From Williamsia sp. DF01-3 (GTDB lineage: Bacteria; Actinomycetota; Actinomycetes; Mycobacteriales; Mycobacteriaceae): a stretch of 64,000 bases of DNA. The DNA lies in NCBI RefSeq assembly GCF_023051145.1, contig NZ_JALKFS010000005.1:5163733-5227732 (forward strand), in the 5' to 3' direction. A model generated the notes under the pieces. It was not told the DNA's origin and ran no database searches. It saw only the letters and a program-made list of their open reading frames with translations. The first letter of the stretch is position 1; each line of letters begins with the position of its first letter. The position numbers were made by a program, and so were the translations under genes. Below, piece by piece: positions 41,161-48,836 of the stretch.

Positions 41161-41230
41161 CAGGCCACGCTAAGTCGGTCCGTCCGTTCAATCCAGCGAA
41201 TGATTTTCATGGAGCATTAGACTGACTTAA

Positions 41231-42139
41231 GTGGACATCACCAGCGAAGGGCTGCGCACGCTCACAGCTGTGGTCCGAGGGGGCACGTTCGACGCTGCGG
41301 CCGACGCTCTACACGTCACACCGTCCGCGGTGAGCCAGCGGATGAAAGCCCTGGAGGCGTCGGTCGGGCGGGTCCTGGTGCAACGCACCAAACCGGCACG
41401 CGCCACCCCGGACGGTGAGGTTCTGCTTCGACTCGCGGCGCAATGGGACCTTCTCCGGCGCGAAGCCGAATCCGCGCTGCTCGGCCATCCCGAAGCACTC
41501 GCGGCCGATCCGCGGGATGTCCCACGCATGCATCTGCCGGTTGCCGCGAACGCGGACTCGATCTCGATCTGGCTGCTGCCGGTGGTTGCCGAGATACAGC
41601 GGCGCCACCCCGTTGCGGTGGAGGTGCTCAGGGACGACGAGAGTCACTCCACCGGATTCCTGCGGTCGGGACAAGCGGTGGGGGCGGTGACCTCCGACCC
41701 CGTCCCAGTGCGCGGTTGCGCCGCGATTGCTCTCGGCGCCATGCGTTATCTCCCGGTGGCGAGCACCGACTTCATCGACACATGGCTTCCAGACGGGCTG
41801 CGCGCGGCAGACCTGGCGCGTGCGCCGATGGTGGCGTTCGACCGCAAGGACACCATTCAGACGGACCTGCTCAACCGATTGACCCGACGTCACGTCGATC
41901 CCCCGGTCACCTATGTCCCCGCATCGGTGGAATACCACCGAGCCGTCGAACTCGGGGCCGGATGGGGAGCGGTCCCCGCGGCGCAGATCACCCCGGCGCT
42001 GACGGCGGGAACGGTTCGCACACTGGGCAATCACCACGTCGACATCCAGTTGTACTGGCAGTACTGGAAACTGGAGTCACCGATCGTCAACGACCTCACC
42101 GAACTCGTCGTGGCCGGCGCGAAGCAGTTCCTGATCTGA
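41231..42139 (+). CDS. lysG: LysR-family regulator LysG/ArgP
   Basis: 302-residue LysR-type activator: HTH over residues about 4-62 (LRTLTAVVRGGTFDAAADAL, HVTPSAVSQRMKALEASVG) and a substrate-binding domain with KDTIQTDLLNRL. It is divergent from lysE, the typical pair. Start is GTG at 41231. Its 3' end overlaps the convergent MFS gene by 63 bases. Confidence 0.9.
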   Translation: MDITSEGLRTLTAVVRGGTFDAAADALHVTPSAVSQRMKALEASVGRVLVQRTKPARATPDGEVLLRLAAQWDLLRREAESALLGHPEALAADPRDVPRMHLPVAANADSISIWLLPVVAEIQRRHPVAVEVLRDDESHSTGFLRSGQAVGAVTSDPVPVRGCAAIALGAMRYLPVASTDFIDTWLPDGLRAADLARAPMVAFDRKDTIQTDLLNRLTRRHVDPPVTYVPASVEYHRAVELGAGWGAVPAAQITPALTAGTVRTLGNHHVDIQLYWQYWKLESPIVNDLTELVVAGAKQFLI

Positions 42140-43470
42140 CACGCCTGCCTTCACCTCCACGGCGGGGAGCGCTTCGGCCGTGGTGACCACCTCGACAGTG
42201 ACCGGCCCGTCGCGCAGGGGATGCGCGATCTCGTCGTGTTGCAGGCGGGCGACGAAGAACGCGACGGCGGCCACGGGAACGGGAGCAATGCCCGCGATGA
42301 CAAAAGTGGTTGTCAGACCGATCCATTCACTCACCGGTGCCGCGATCGCCATCGACACGGGCATCAGCGCGATGGACACGAAGAAGTCGAGACTCGACAC
42401 CCGTCCCAGCATGTGCGGCGGGACCCGGCGCTGTAGCAGTGTGCCCCAGATGACCATGGGTCCGTCGAACGCGAGACCGAGCACCAGGCCCGCAAGAACG
42501 AACACCCACACCTCGGTGGCCATGCCCATCACGACCAACGGCAACGACGACAGACCCCAGACCACGAACATCACCGTCAGATACCGGCGCGGCATCGGCA
42601 TGGACGCCATCACCAGGGAGCCGATCGCTCCCCCGATTCCGAAGGCCGCCAACACCATCGCGTGTGAGCCCGCATCGCCGCCGGCGCGTTCCTTGACCGC
42701 GAACGGCACCAGCACCTCCAACGGCCCCATCACCATCAACACCATCAGCAAGGCGAACAGCAGCGTCGCCAAAAGCCAAGGGGTACGCCACATGTACACA
42801 AATCCCTCGGCGATGTCGGTGACCGTTCCGCGGACCAGTTCTGCTCGCGGCCTGGGCTCTTGCCTGGCCGGCGTCGGCCGCATCAGGAGGTAGAACACCG
42901 CCGACAATGCCGAGGCGACCGCCGACGCGGTGATCGCGAGGGCCGGCGACGACAACGCGATCAGCCCTCCGGCAACTGCCGGGCCTGCTGCCTGAAAGAT
43001 CGTGGGACGCAACGTACCCTCGATGCCGTTGGCCGCCATGAGCTCCTCGCGCGGCACCAGAGACGGCAGCAGTGCCGAATAGGTCGGGTAGTAGATGCCC
43101 GTCGTGATCCCGCCGATGAGCGAGACCAGCGGCAACTGCCACATCTGCAGCGTGCCGGTGAAGCCGAGCACGCCCACGAGGCCGATCACGATCAGTTTCG
43201 CGAACTCGAGGGCGATCAGGATGGTGCGCTGCGACATCCGGTCGGCCAGCACTCCCCGAGCAACGTCGAGGCCACCATGCCGACCGCAGCGACGGCGGTG
43301 ACCAACGACAGCTGCCCTGGGCCGCCGCCGAGGTCGATGACCTGCCACACCACTCCGACAGTCCAGATGCCGTCGGCGAACATCGCCAGCACCAGGCCCA
43401 TACACAGCAACCGGTACTGCTGATGCCGAAACGGCTTCAGCGCACGGGGCAGCGACGTCGGTGTGGACAC
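42077..43470 (-). CDS. MFS exporter (EntS-like), frame broken once
   Basis: MFS protein of about 464 residues with 12 helices. The N-terminal frame (LPRALKPFRHQQYRLLCMGL) runs to TLLGE and the rest continues in another frame from GVLADRMSQRT. Inserting one base in the C-run 43254-43257 restores L-L-G-G-V-L-A-D-R, the first-loop MFS motif. The gene length is one base short of a multiple of three. Pattern LRPTIFQAAGPAVAGGLIAL fits EntS-type exporters. It may be a consensus error rather than an inactive gene. Confidence 0.75.
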
Positions 43471-43552
43471 CGGTCAACTGTGCCCGATCCGGCGGCGCAC
43501 ATGCCAGCCGATTTCCCGCCGGCAGGCTGCGGGGGCCATGGGCACAAAAGAA

Positions 43553-43583
43553 CCCGCCACCACCGGGTCACGGTGGTGGCGGG
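43553..43583 (-). terminator. Strong terminator of the ferritin-like gene
   Basis: CCCGCCACCACCG (43553-43565) and CGGTGGTGGCGGG (43571-43583) form a perfect 13-bp stem with a 5-base loop. On the minus strand the stem is followed by TTCTTTTGTG, a T-rich tract, 30 bases past the stop of the gene at 43613. Confidence 0.75.
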
Positions 43584-43612
43584 CTTGTTCTCGGCGAGAA
43601 CGTGAGGTCAGG

Positions 43613-44638
43613 TCACTTCACGCCGACGACTTCTTGCGCGATGGCCGCGATACGGGTCTGTCCTGCCGAGACCACTCCGTGGCGGTTCTTGTGCGCTTCC
43701 TCGTACGCGACCACCAGACGGACGTCCGACGGCTTCTCGAGCTCCTTGATCGCCGCGACAACCGAGCTCACGTTGAGCGACTCGTAGTCATCGATCGGGA
43801 GATCGGCGGGGTCGATGGTGCCGGTGCCTTCGCGGGCCGCGTGCAGCCGGTCCGCGGCGTCGTTCGCGCCGTTGGCCCGAGCAGTCTGCTCTGCGGCTTC
43901 CAGAGCCGCGTCCCGGCTCGCGCTGGCGGTCTTGCGTGCCGTGTCTCCGGCGCGCGAGGTGCGGGCGAGTGCGTCCTGCCCGGCCTTGGCGGCCCGGCCC
44001 AGCGCGGCTTCGCCGGCCTCTTCGGTTCGGTCGAACAACGCGCTGACCTGACCCGGAGCGTTACGGATCGCGTCAACCGCGCGGTCGACGCCGCGTGCGG
44101 TGAGCGTCGCCGGGATGCTGGCGGCGCGGAGTGCAGCTCCGCTGGCGGCCTGCAACGGTCCGCGACGCAGTGCAACGGGTCCGCCGATGGCTTCCTCGGC
44201 GAGCAGGGTGGTGAGCCAGACGACTGTCGACTCGTGCGCGTTGATCAGCTGCTCGGACAGGGTGACCACGGTGGTCTCGTTCTCCGCTGTGGCGAGTGCC
44301 TTCACGTAGCGTGACCGGTCGAGCAACTGGTGCTCGAGCGCAAGGTCGCCCAGCAGCGCCTCGTCGAGCGGCTGCGCCTGCTCGGCCAGGGCCTTCACGG
44401 ACGCGGCCAGACGGCCGGCGATGGGCCGAATGACGTCGGGCAGACCACCCAGGTCGCGGATCGCTTCTTCGATGGCCTGTGCCCGGAGTCGGCCGTTCTC
44501 GGCGTTTTCGGTGAGTTCGCGACGAACTGCCTCGGTCCGCGCCTGCGCGGTACGCGTCTCGGCGATCTGGATCTCGGTGTTGGTCAGGATCAAGAGCGTG
44601 CGCAACTGCTGGCGCAGTGTTGTCGATGTGGTGCTCAT
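43613..44638 (-). CDS. Alanine-rich ferritin-like-domain protein
   Basis: 341 residues, almost entirely helical. The first half resembles a ferritin-like (YciE/DUF892-type) four-helix bundle: TLRQQLRTLLILTNTEIQIA, ENGRLRAQAIEEAIRDLG and LEHQLLDRSRYVKALA contain Glu/His residues in metal-ligand spacing. The second half is Ala-rich with coiled-coil character (GEAALGRAAKAGQDALARTS). It ends before a perfect terminator. Role may be stress-related or iron binding; not certain. Confidence 0.6.
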   Translation of the reverse strand: MSTTSTTLRQQLRTLLILTNTEIQIAETRTAQARTEAVRRELTENAENGRLRAQAIEEAIRDLGGLPDVIRPIAGRLAASVKALAEQAQPLDEALLGDLALEHQLLDRSRYVKALATAENETTVVTLSEQLINAHESTVVWLTTLLAEEAIGGPVALRRGPLQAASGAALRAASIPATLTARGVDRAVDAIRNAPGQVSALFDRTEEAGEAALGRAAKAGQDALARTSRAGDTARKTASASRDAALEAAEQTARANGANDAADRLHAAREGTGTIDPADLPIDDYESLNVSSVVAAIKELEKPSDVRLVVAYEEAHKNRHGVVSAGQTRIAAIAQEVVGVK

Positions 44639-44807
44639 ATCTCTCCTTCGGTTGGACTCTCTGGTCGATAGAGCTGTCGAGGAAAGGCGTACCCGTGAGG
44701 GTTGCAGGTAAACGATGCAGAGATTCAGATCACAATTCGATAACCTTACGGCGCCTAACTACCGTTTTGACCTGCTCGCATTCGGGACCCGCCTGATCGA
44801 TAATTAT

Positions 44808-44822
44808 GGTACCAATGGTACC
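44808..44822. promoter_or_regulatory. Palindromic repeat before the SDR/epimerase pair
   Basis: GGTACC occurs twice, at 44808-44813 and 44817-44822, with AAT between; both are self-complementary so the whole 15-mer is a near-perfect palindrome. It is 26 bases before the ATG at 44849. A TetR gene at 46603 lies downstream of the pair and is a candidate regulator. Confidence 0.5.
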
Positions 44823-44848
44823 GAATTGATCCGATGGGGAGGGAAATC

Positions 44849-45589
44849 ATGGACCGAATAGCAGGCAAGGTGGCTCTGATCAGCGGCGGCGCCCGCGGCA
44901 TGGGCGCATCCCACGCCAAAGCGTTGGTGGCCGAGGGCGCCCGCGTGGTGATCGGCGACATCCTCGACGAGCCCGGCCGGCAACTCGCCGACGAACTCGG
45001 CGACCACGCTGTGTACGTTCACCTCGACGTCACCCAGGAAGACAGCTGGCACGAGGCCGTGGCGACCACCCTCGACACCTTCGGCAGCTTGTCCGTGCTC
45101 ATCAACAACGCCGGGATGGTGAACGGCAACCTGATCGCCGACTTCTCGCTGGCCGACTGGCAGGCCATCCTCGACGTCAACCTGACCGGCACCTTCCTCG
45201 GTATCAAGGCGGCAGCGAACGCCTTGGCCGACTCGGCACCCGCATCGATCATCAACGTGTCGTCGGTGGAGGGTTTCCGCGGTAGTCCAGGGCTGCACGG
45301 CTACACCGCGACCAAGTTCGCGGTCCGCGGTCTGACCAAGTCCGTGGCGCTGGAGCTCGCGCCCAAGAACGTGCGCGTCAACTCGATCCATCCCGGATTC
45401 ATCCGGACGCCGATGACCGAGGCGATCCCCGAGGACTTCCTCACCATCCCGCTCGGACGTGGCGGCGACCCCGAAGAGGTCTCGGCAATGGTGCTGTTCC
45501 TCGCCAGTGACGAATCGTCGTACACCACCGGTGGCGAGTTCGTCGTCGAAGGCGGACTGCTCGCCGGCGTCCCCCACAAGACCTTTTGA
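44849..45589 (+). CDS. Short-chain dehydrogenase (hydroxysteroid-dehydrogenase-like)
   Basis: 246-residue SDR: cofactor loop ALISGGARGMGASHAKAL, NNAG in VLINNAGMVNG, catalytic Ser in IINVSSVEGF and Tyr-x-x-x-Lys in HGYTATKFAV. Sequence resembles FabG3-type 3-alpha/20-beta-hydroxysteroid dehydrogenases. ATG 44849 follows GGGGAGGG. The stop overlaps or abuts the next gene start, so the two are co-transcribed. Confidence 0.83.
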   Translation: MDRIAGKVALISGGARGMGASHAKALVAEGARVVIGDILDEPGRQLADELGDHAVYVHLDVTQEDSWHEAVATTLDTFGSLSVLINNAGMVNGNLIADFSLADWQAILDVNLTGTFLGIKAAANALADSAPASIINVSSVEGFRGSPGLHGYTATKFAVRGLTKSVALELAPKNVRVNSIHPGFIRTPMTEAIPEDFLTIPLGRGGDPEEVSAMVLFLASDESSYTTGGEFVVEGGLLAGVPHKTF

Positions 45590-45600
45590 CCCGGGTCGGC

Positions 45601-46578
45601 ATGCGGGTAGCGATCACCGGCGGCACCGGGTACGTCGGTGCACACATCCTCCACGGTCTCGACCTGGCGGGTTTCGACCTCCGGGTACTGGTGGCACCGC
45701 ACGAGGATCCGTCCCTCGTCGCCCGGTTGGCACCGTCGGGACGTGCCCGCGTTCTGACGGGTGACGTGCGGGATGCATCGGTTGTCAAAAGCCTGCTCGA
45801 CGGCTGCGACGCCTTGATCCATGCAGCCGGCGTCGTCGGCACCGACGACCGGCAGGCCGACCTGATGTGGCAGATCAACGCTCACGCAACCGAGGCGATC
45901 TTGCGGACGGCGGTAGACACCGGCCTCGATCCGGTGGTCCTGGTGAGCAGTTATGCCGCACTGTTTCCCTCCCCTGACCCAGTGATCGGACCGGACAGTC
46001 CCACCGCCACCGCCCGCAGCGCCTACGGGCAGACCAAGGCATATGCCGATCGGGTGGCTCGGGAGCTTCAGCAATCGGGCGCGCCTGTGGTGGTCACGTA
46101 CCCAGCGAGCGTCGTCGGGCCGGCACTGCAGACGGCCGCGGGTGTGACCGAGCGCGGTTGGGCGCCCATCGTCCGTTCGAGGATCGCGCCGGTGGTCGAC
46201 GGGGGTATGCAGATGATCGACGTTCGCGATGTGGCCGACGCACACGTGGCGATGATGACGTCTGGACGCGGTCCGCGTCGGTACATCCTGGGCGGTCAGA
46301 TGCTGACGTTCGAGCGCATGATCGATCTGCTCGAACACGGAACCGGGCGGCGGTTCGTTCGAATACCGTTGCCGGGCAGTGTCTTCCGTACGCTGGGCCG
46401 GATCGCCGACACCGTGGCCGGGGTCGTTCCGATCGGCGGACTGAGTTACGAGGCGGCACAGTTGCTGACAGCAGCCACCCCGACGGATGACTCGCTGACC
46501 CGCACCGAACTCGCCCTGACCTGGCGCTCGGCGGAGACCGCGATCCTCGAAACCTTCACCACCGCTTCATCGAAGTGA
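45601..46578 (+). CDS. NAD-dependent epimerase/dehydratase family protein
   Basis: 325 residues from ATG 45601; a TTG at 45586 overlapping the SDR stop is an alternative start. Rossmann motif AITGGTGYVGAHILHGL, then SYAALF, and Tyr-x-x-x-Lys in AYGQTKAYADRV. This is the extended SDR type acting on sterol or sugar-like substrates; with the upstream hydroxysteroid-type SDR a sterol or lipid substrate is plausible. The C-terminal region is hydrophobic (LGRIADTVAGVVPIGGLS) which may be membrane associated. Confidence 0.8.
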   Translation: MRVAITGGTGYVGAHILHGLDLAGFDLRVLVAPHEDPSLVARLAPSGRARVLTGDVRDASVVKSLLDGCDALIHAAGVVGTDDRQADLMWQINAHATEAILRTAVDTGLDPVVLVSSYAALFPSPDPVIGPDSPTATARSAYGQTKAYADRVARELQQSGAPVVVTYPASVVGPALQTAAGVTERGWAPIVRSRIAPVVDGGMQMIDVRDVADAHVAMMTSGRGPRRYILGGQMLTFERMIDLLEHGTGRRFVRIPLPGSVFRTLGRIADTVAGVVPIGGLSYEAAQLLTAATPTDDSLTRTELALTWRSAETAILETFTTASSK

Positions 46579-46602
46579 TCTGACCGGGCGAAGGAGCATG
46601 CA

Positions 46603-47196
46603 TCACAATGCGGCCGTGAGGATTTCGACGATCCTGCGCCGCAGGACATCGGAGTCGTCATCGGTGGCCACCGCGCTGAGGAACAGCGCCGACCCCGCGG
46701 CAAGGGCCAAGATGGCGCGGGCATCTATATCCGGATCGGCAGACTTGGTCGACTCCGGGTCAGCGGCGAACAGCGATGCGGGCGGCCCACTGAAATCCGA
46801 CCACAGCCGCCGGCGTAGGTCATCGTTCTCCCGCAGCGCCTGAAGCAATCCGGGGACCGCGGCCCGTACCTCCGGGGTGGCGAACAATTCGTGACTTCCG
46901 TTGACCGTCTCGGTGATCCACTGCACCCGGTCGGATCCGTCGAACCGCGACATGTCGGGCTCGGGCCCGAGGATCGCATGCAACACCAGTTCGGCCTTGG
47001 TACGCCACCGGCGACGCAGACTCGCCCGCCCGACGCCGGCTTTTGCCGCGACAGCACGCAGGCTCAGCCCCTCCCACCCGACATCGAGGAGCATTTCACG
47101 GGTCACCGCGACTATCCGGTCGTCGATCGAACCGTCGCGAGGCCGGCCCGGAGGCCTCGGCTCGTCAGCTGTCGCTTCTGTGTCCGATGTGCTCAC
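46603..47196 (-). CDS. TetR-family regulator
   Basis: 197-residue regulator: N-terminal Pro/Arg-rich segment, HTH at about residues 25-65 (MLLDVGWEGLSLRAVAAKAG, VGRASLRRRWRTKAELV). C-terminal helical domain resembles TetR_C. It is 14 bases upstream of the Baeyer-Villiger-type monooxygenase on the same strand and convergent to the epimerase gene. It may control either. Confidence 0.8.
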   Translation of the reverse strand: MSTSDTEATADEPRPPGRPRDGSIDDRIVAVTREMLLDVGWEGLSLRAVAAKAGVGRASLRRRWRTKAELVLHAILGPEPDMSRFDGSDRVQWITETVNGSHELFATPEVRAAVPGLLQALRENDDLRRRLWSDFSGPPASLFAADPESTKSADPDIDARAILALAAGSALFLSAVATDDDSDVLRRRIVEILTAAL

Positions 47197-47209
47197 CGCA
47201 CCGATTCAA

Positions 47210-48772
47210 TCACCGCACGGACGACTCGGGGACGGTCGGTGCGGTGGCGGGAGTGGTGGCCCGGCCGAAGATCATCGATTCGCCGATGCGATCGAACCGG
47301 TGGTCGAGGGAATCGAGGAGGAAGTTCTGTCGCACGTTCCACGGACGTTTGGTGCCCGACTTCGGCAGCGCATGCGGCGACCGCAGGACGTAACCCGCCT
47401 TGATGTCCCACGCGAACTTCTCGGTGAGCACCTCGTCGCCGAGATGCGGGTAAGCGTGGGTGTAGCCGTGAGAGGTCATGTGCAACAGCAACTTTGCCAC
47501 CGATTGCGCTGTCATGTCGGCGCGCAGCGTCCATGATGCGTTGGTATAGCCCACACACCAGGACATGTTCGGCACGTCTTCGAGCATGTGGCCCTTGTAG
47601 ACGAATCGATCGCTCGGTTTGACGTCCTCACCATCGACGCTGACGGCGATCCCGCCCAGCGCTTGCAGTTGCAGTCCGGTGGCCGTGACGATGATGTCGG
47701 CGTCGAGGTGCTCCCCTGACCGGAGCCGGATCCCATCGGAGTCGAACGTCTCGATGTGGTCGGTGACCACGGAGGCTTTGCCCTCCGCGATGGCCTTGTA
47801 CAGATCAGCACCGGGCGCCAGACACATCCGCTGATCCCACGGCTGATAGGAGGGTTTGAAATGGGTGTCGACGTCGTAACCCTCGGGGAGGTTACGGACG
47901 GCGATGTTGCGCAGGAACCGCTTCGCGACGCCGGGCGACTTGCGTGCAACGAGATAGATGAAGGAATTCAGGAGAACGTTGCGCCACCGCACCACGTTGT
48001 GGGCGATCTTGCGTGGCAGCACCTTTCGGATCGCATTGGCCAGCGGCTCCACCTTCGGCATCGAGATGATGTACGTGGGGGTCCGCTGGAGCATCGTCAC
48101 CGAGTCCGCTGCCTCGGCAAGGGCCGGGATCAGCGTGATCGCCGTCGCCCCGCTGCCGATCACCACCACCTTCTTGCCGGTGACGTCGAGATCCCCGGGC
48201 CAGAACTGAGGATGGATCACCTGGCCGGCGAAGTTCTCCAGGCCCTCGAACTCCGGTGTGTAGCCCTCGTCGTAGTTGTAGTAGCCGGTGCCGAAGAACA
48301 GGAACCGGCACCGGAACGTGGTCTCGGTGCCGCCCTGCTCGGCATGCACGGTCCAGGTGTCGGTGGACGAATCCCAATCGGCCGACCGGACTCTGGTGTC
48401 GAATCGGATGTGCCGGTCGATGCCGTACTTGTGTGCGGTGGCGGTGATGTAGTCGCGGATGTGGTCGCCGTCGGCCACCGACTCCTCACGCGTCCAGGGC
48501 TCGTACGGAAAGCTGAGGGTGAAGATGTCGCTGTCCGAGCGGATTCCGGGGTACCGGAACAGGTCCCAGGTGCCGCCGATCCTGGAACGGCGCTCGAGCA
48601 GCATGTAGGTGAGAGATGGGTTCTTCTCGGCGATCCGGTATGCCGCGCCGATCCCGGACAGCCCCGCACCGATGATGACGACGTCGGTGAAGGGAATGTT
48701 GGTGTCAGAGACGTCGGGCACTTCCGGGCGCTCTTGCCCGCCGATGTGCTCTTGCCGTTGATCGTCGATCAC
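47210..48772 (-). CDS. Flavin monooxygenase, Baeyer-Villiger type (EthA-like)
   Basis: 520-residue FAD/NADPH enzyme. FAD motif VVIIGAGLSGIGAAYRIA, NADPH motif VVVIGSGATAITLIPALA, and the BVMO fingerprint F-x-G-x-x-x-H-x-x-x-W as FAGQVIHPQFWPGDLD (about residue 180). I chose GTG 48772, with GGAGG eight bases upstream. It oxidises ketones to esters; EthA-like members accept many substrates. It stops 13 bases from the TetR gene on the same strand. Confidence 0.85.
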   Translation of the reverse strand: MIDDQRQEHIGGQERPEVPDVSDTNIPFTDVVIIGAGLSGIGAAYRIAEKNPSLTYMLLERRSRIGGTWDLFRYPGIRSDSDIFTLSFPYEPWTREESVADGDHIRDYITATAHKYGIDRHIRFDTRVRSADWDSSTDTWTVHAEQGGTETTFRCRFLFFGTGYYNYDEGYTPEFEGLENFAGQVIHPQFWPGDLDVTGKKVVVIGSGATAITLIPALAEAADSVTMLQRTPTYIISMPKVEPLANAIRKVLPRKIAHNVVRWRNVLLNSFIYLVARKSPGVAKRFLRNIAVRNLPEGYDVDTHFKPSYQPWDQRMCLAPGADLYKAIAEGKASVVTDHIETFDSDGIRLRSGEHLDADIIVTATGLQLQALGGIAVSVDGEDVKPSDRFVYKGHMLEDVPNMSWCVGYTNASWTLRADMTAQSVAKLLLHMTSHGYTHAYPHLGDEVLTEKFAWDIKAGYVLRSPHALPKSGTKRPWNVRQNFLLDSLDHRFDRIGESMIFGRATTPATAPTVPESSVR

Positions 48773-48836
48773 TGCGCAGACCTCCACTTGTCGCGGCACC
48801 GGCCGTCTGCCCGCGCGCGGCCGTGGCCGCGGGGGC

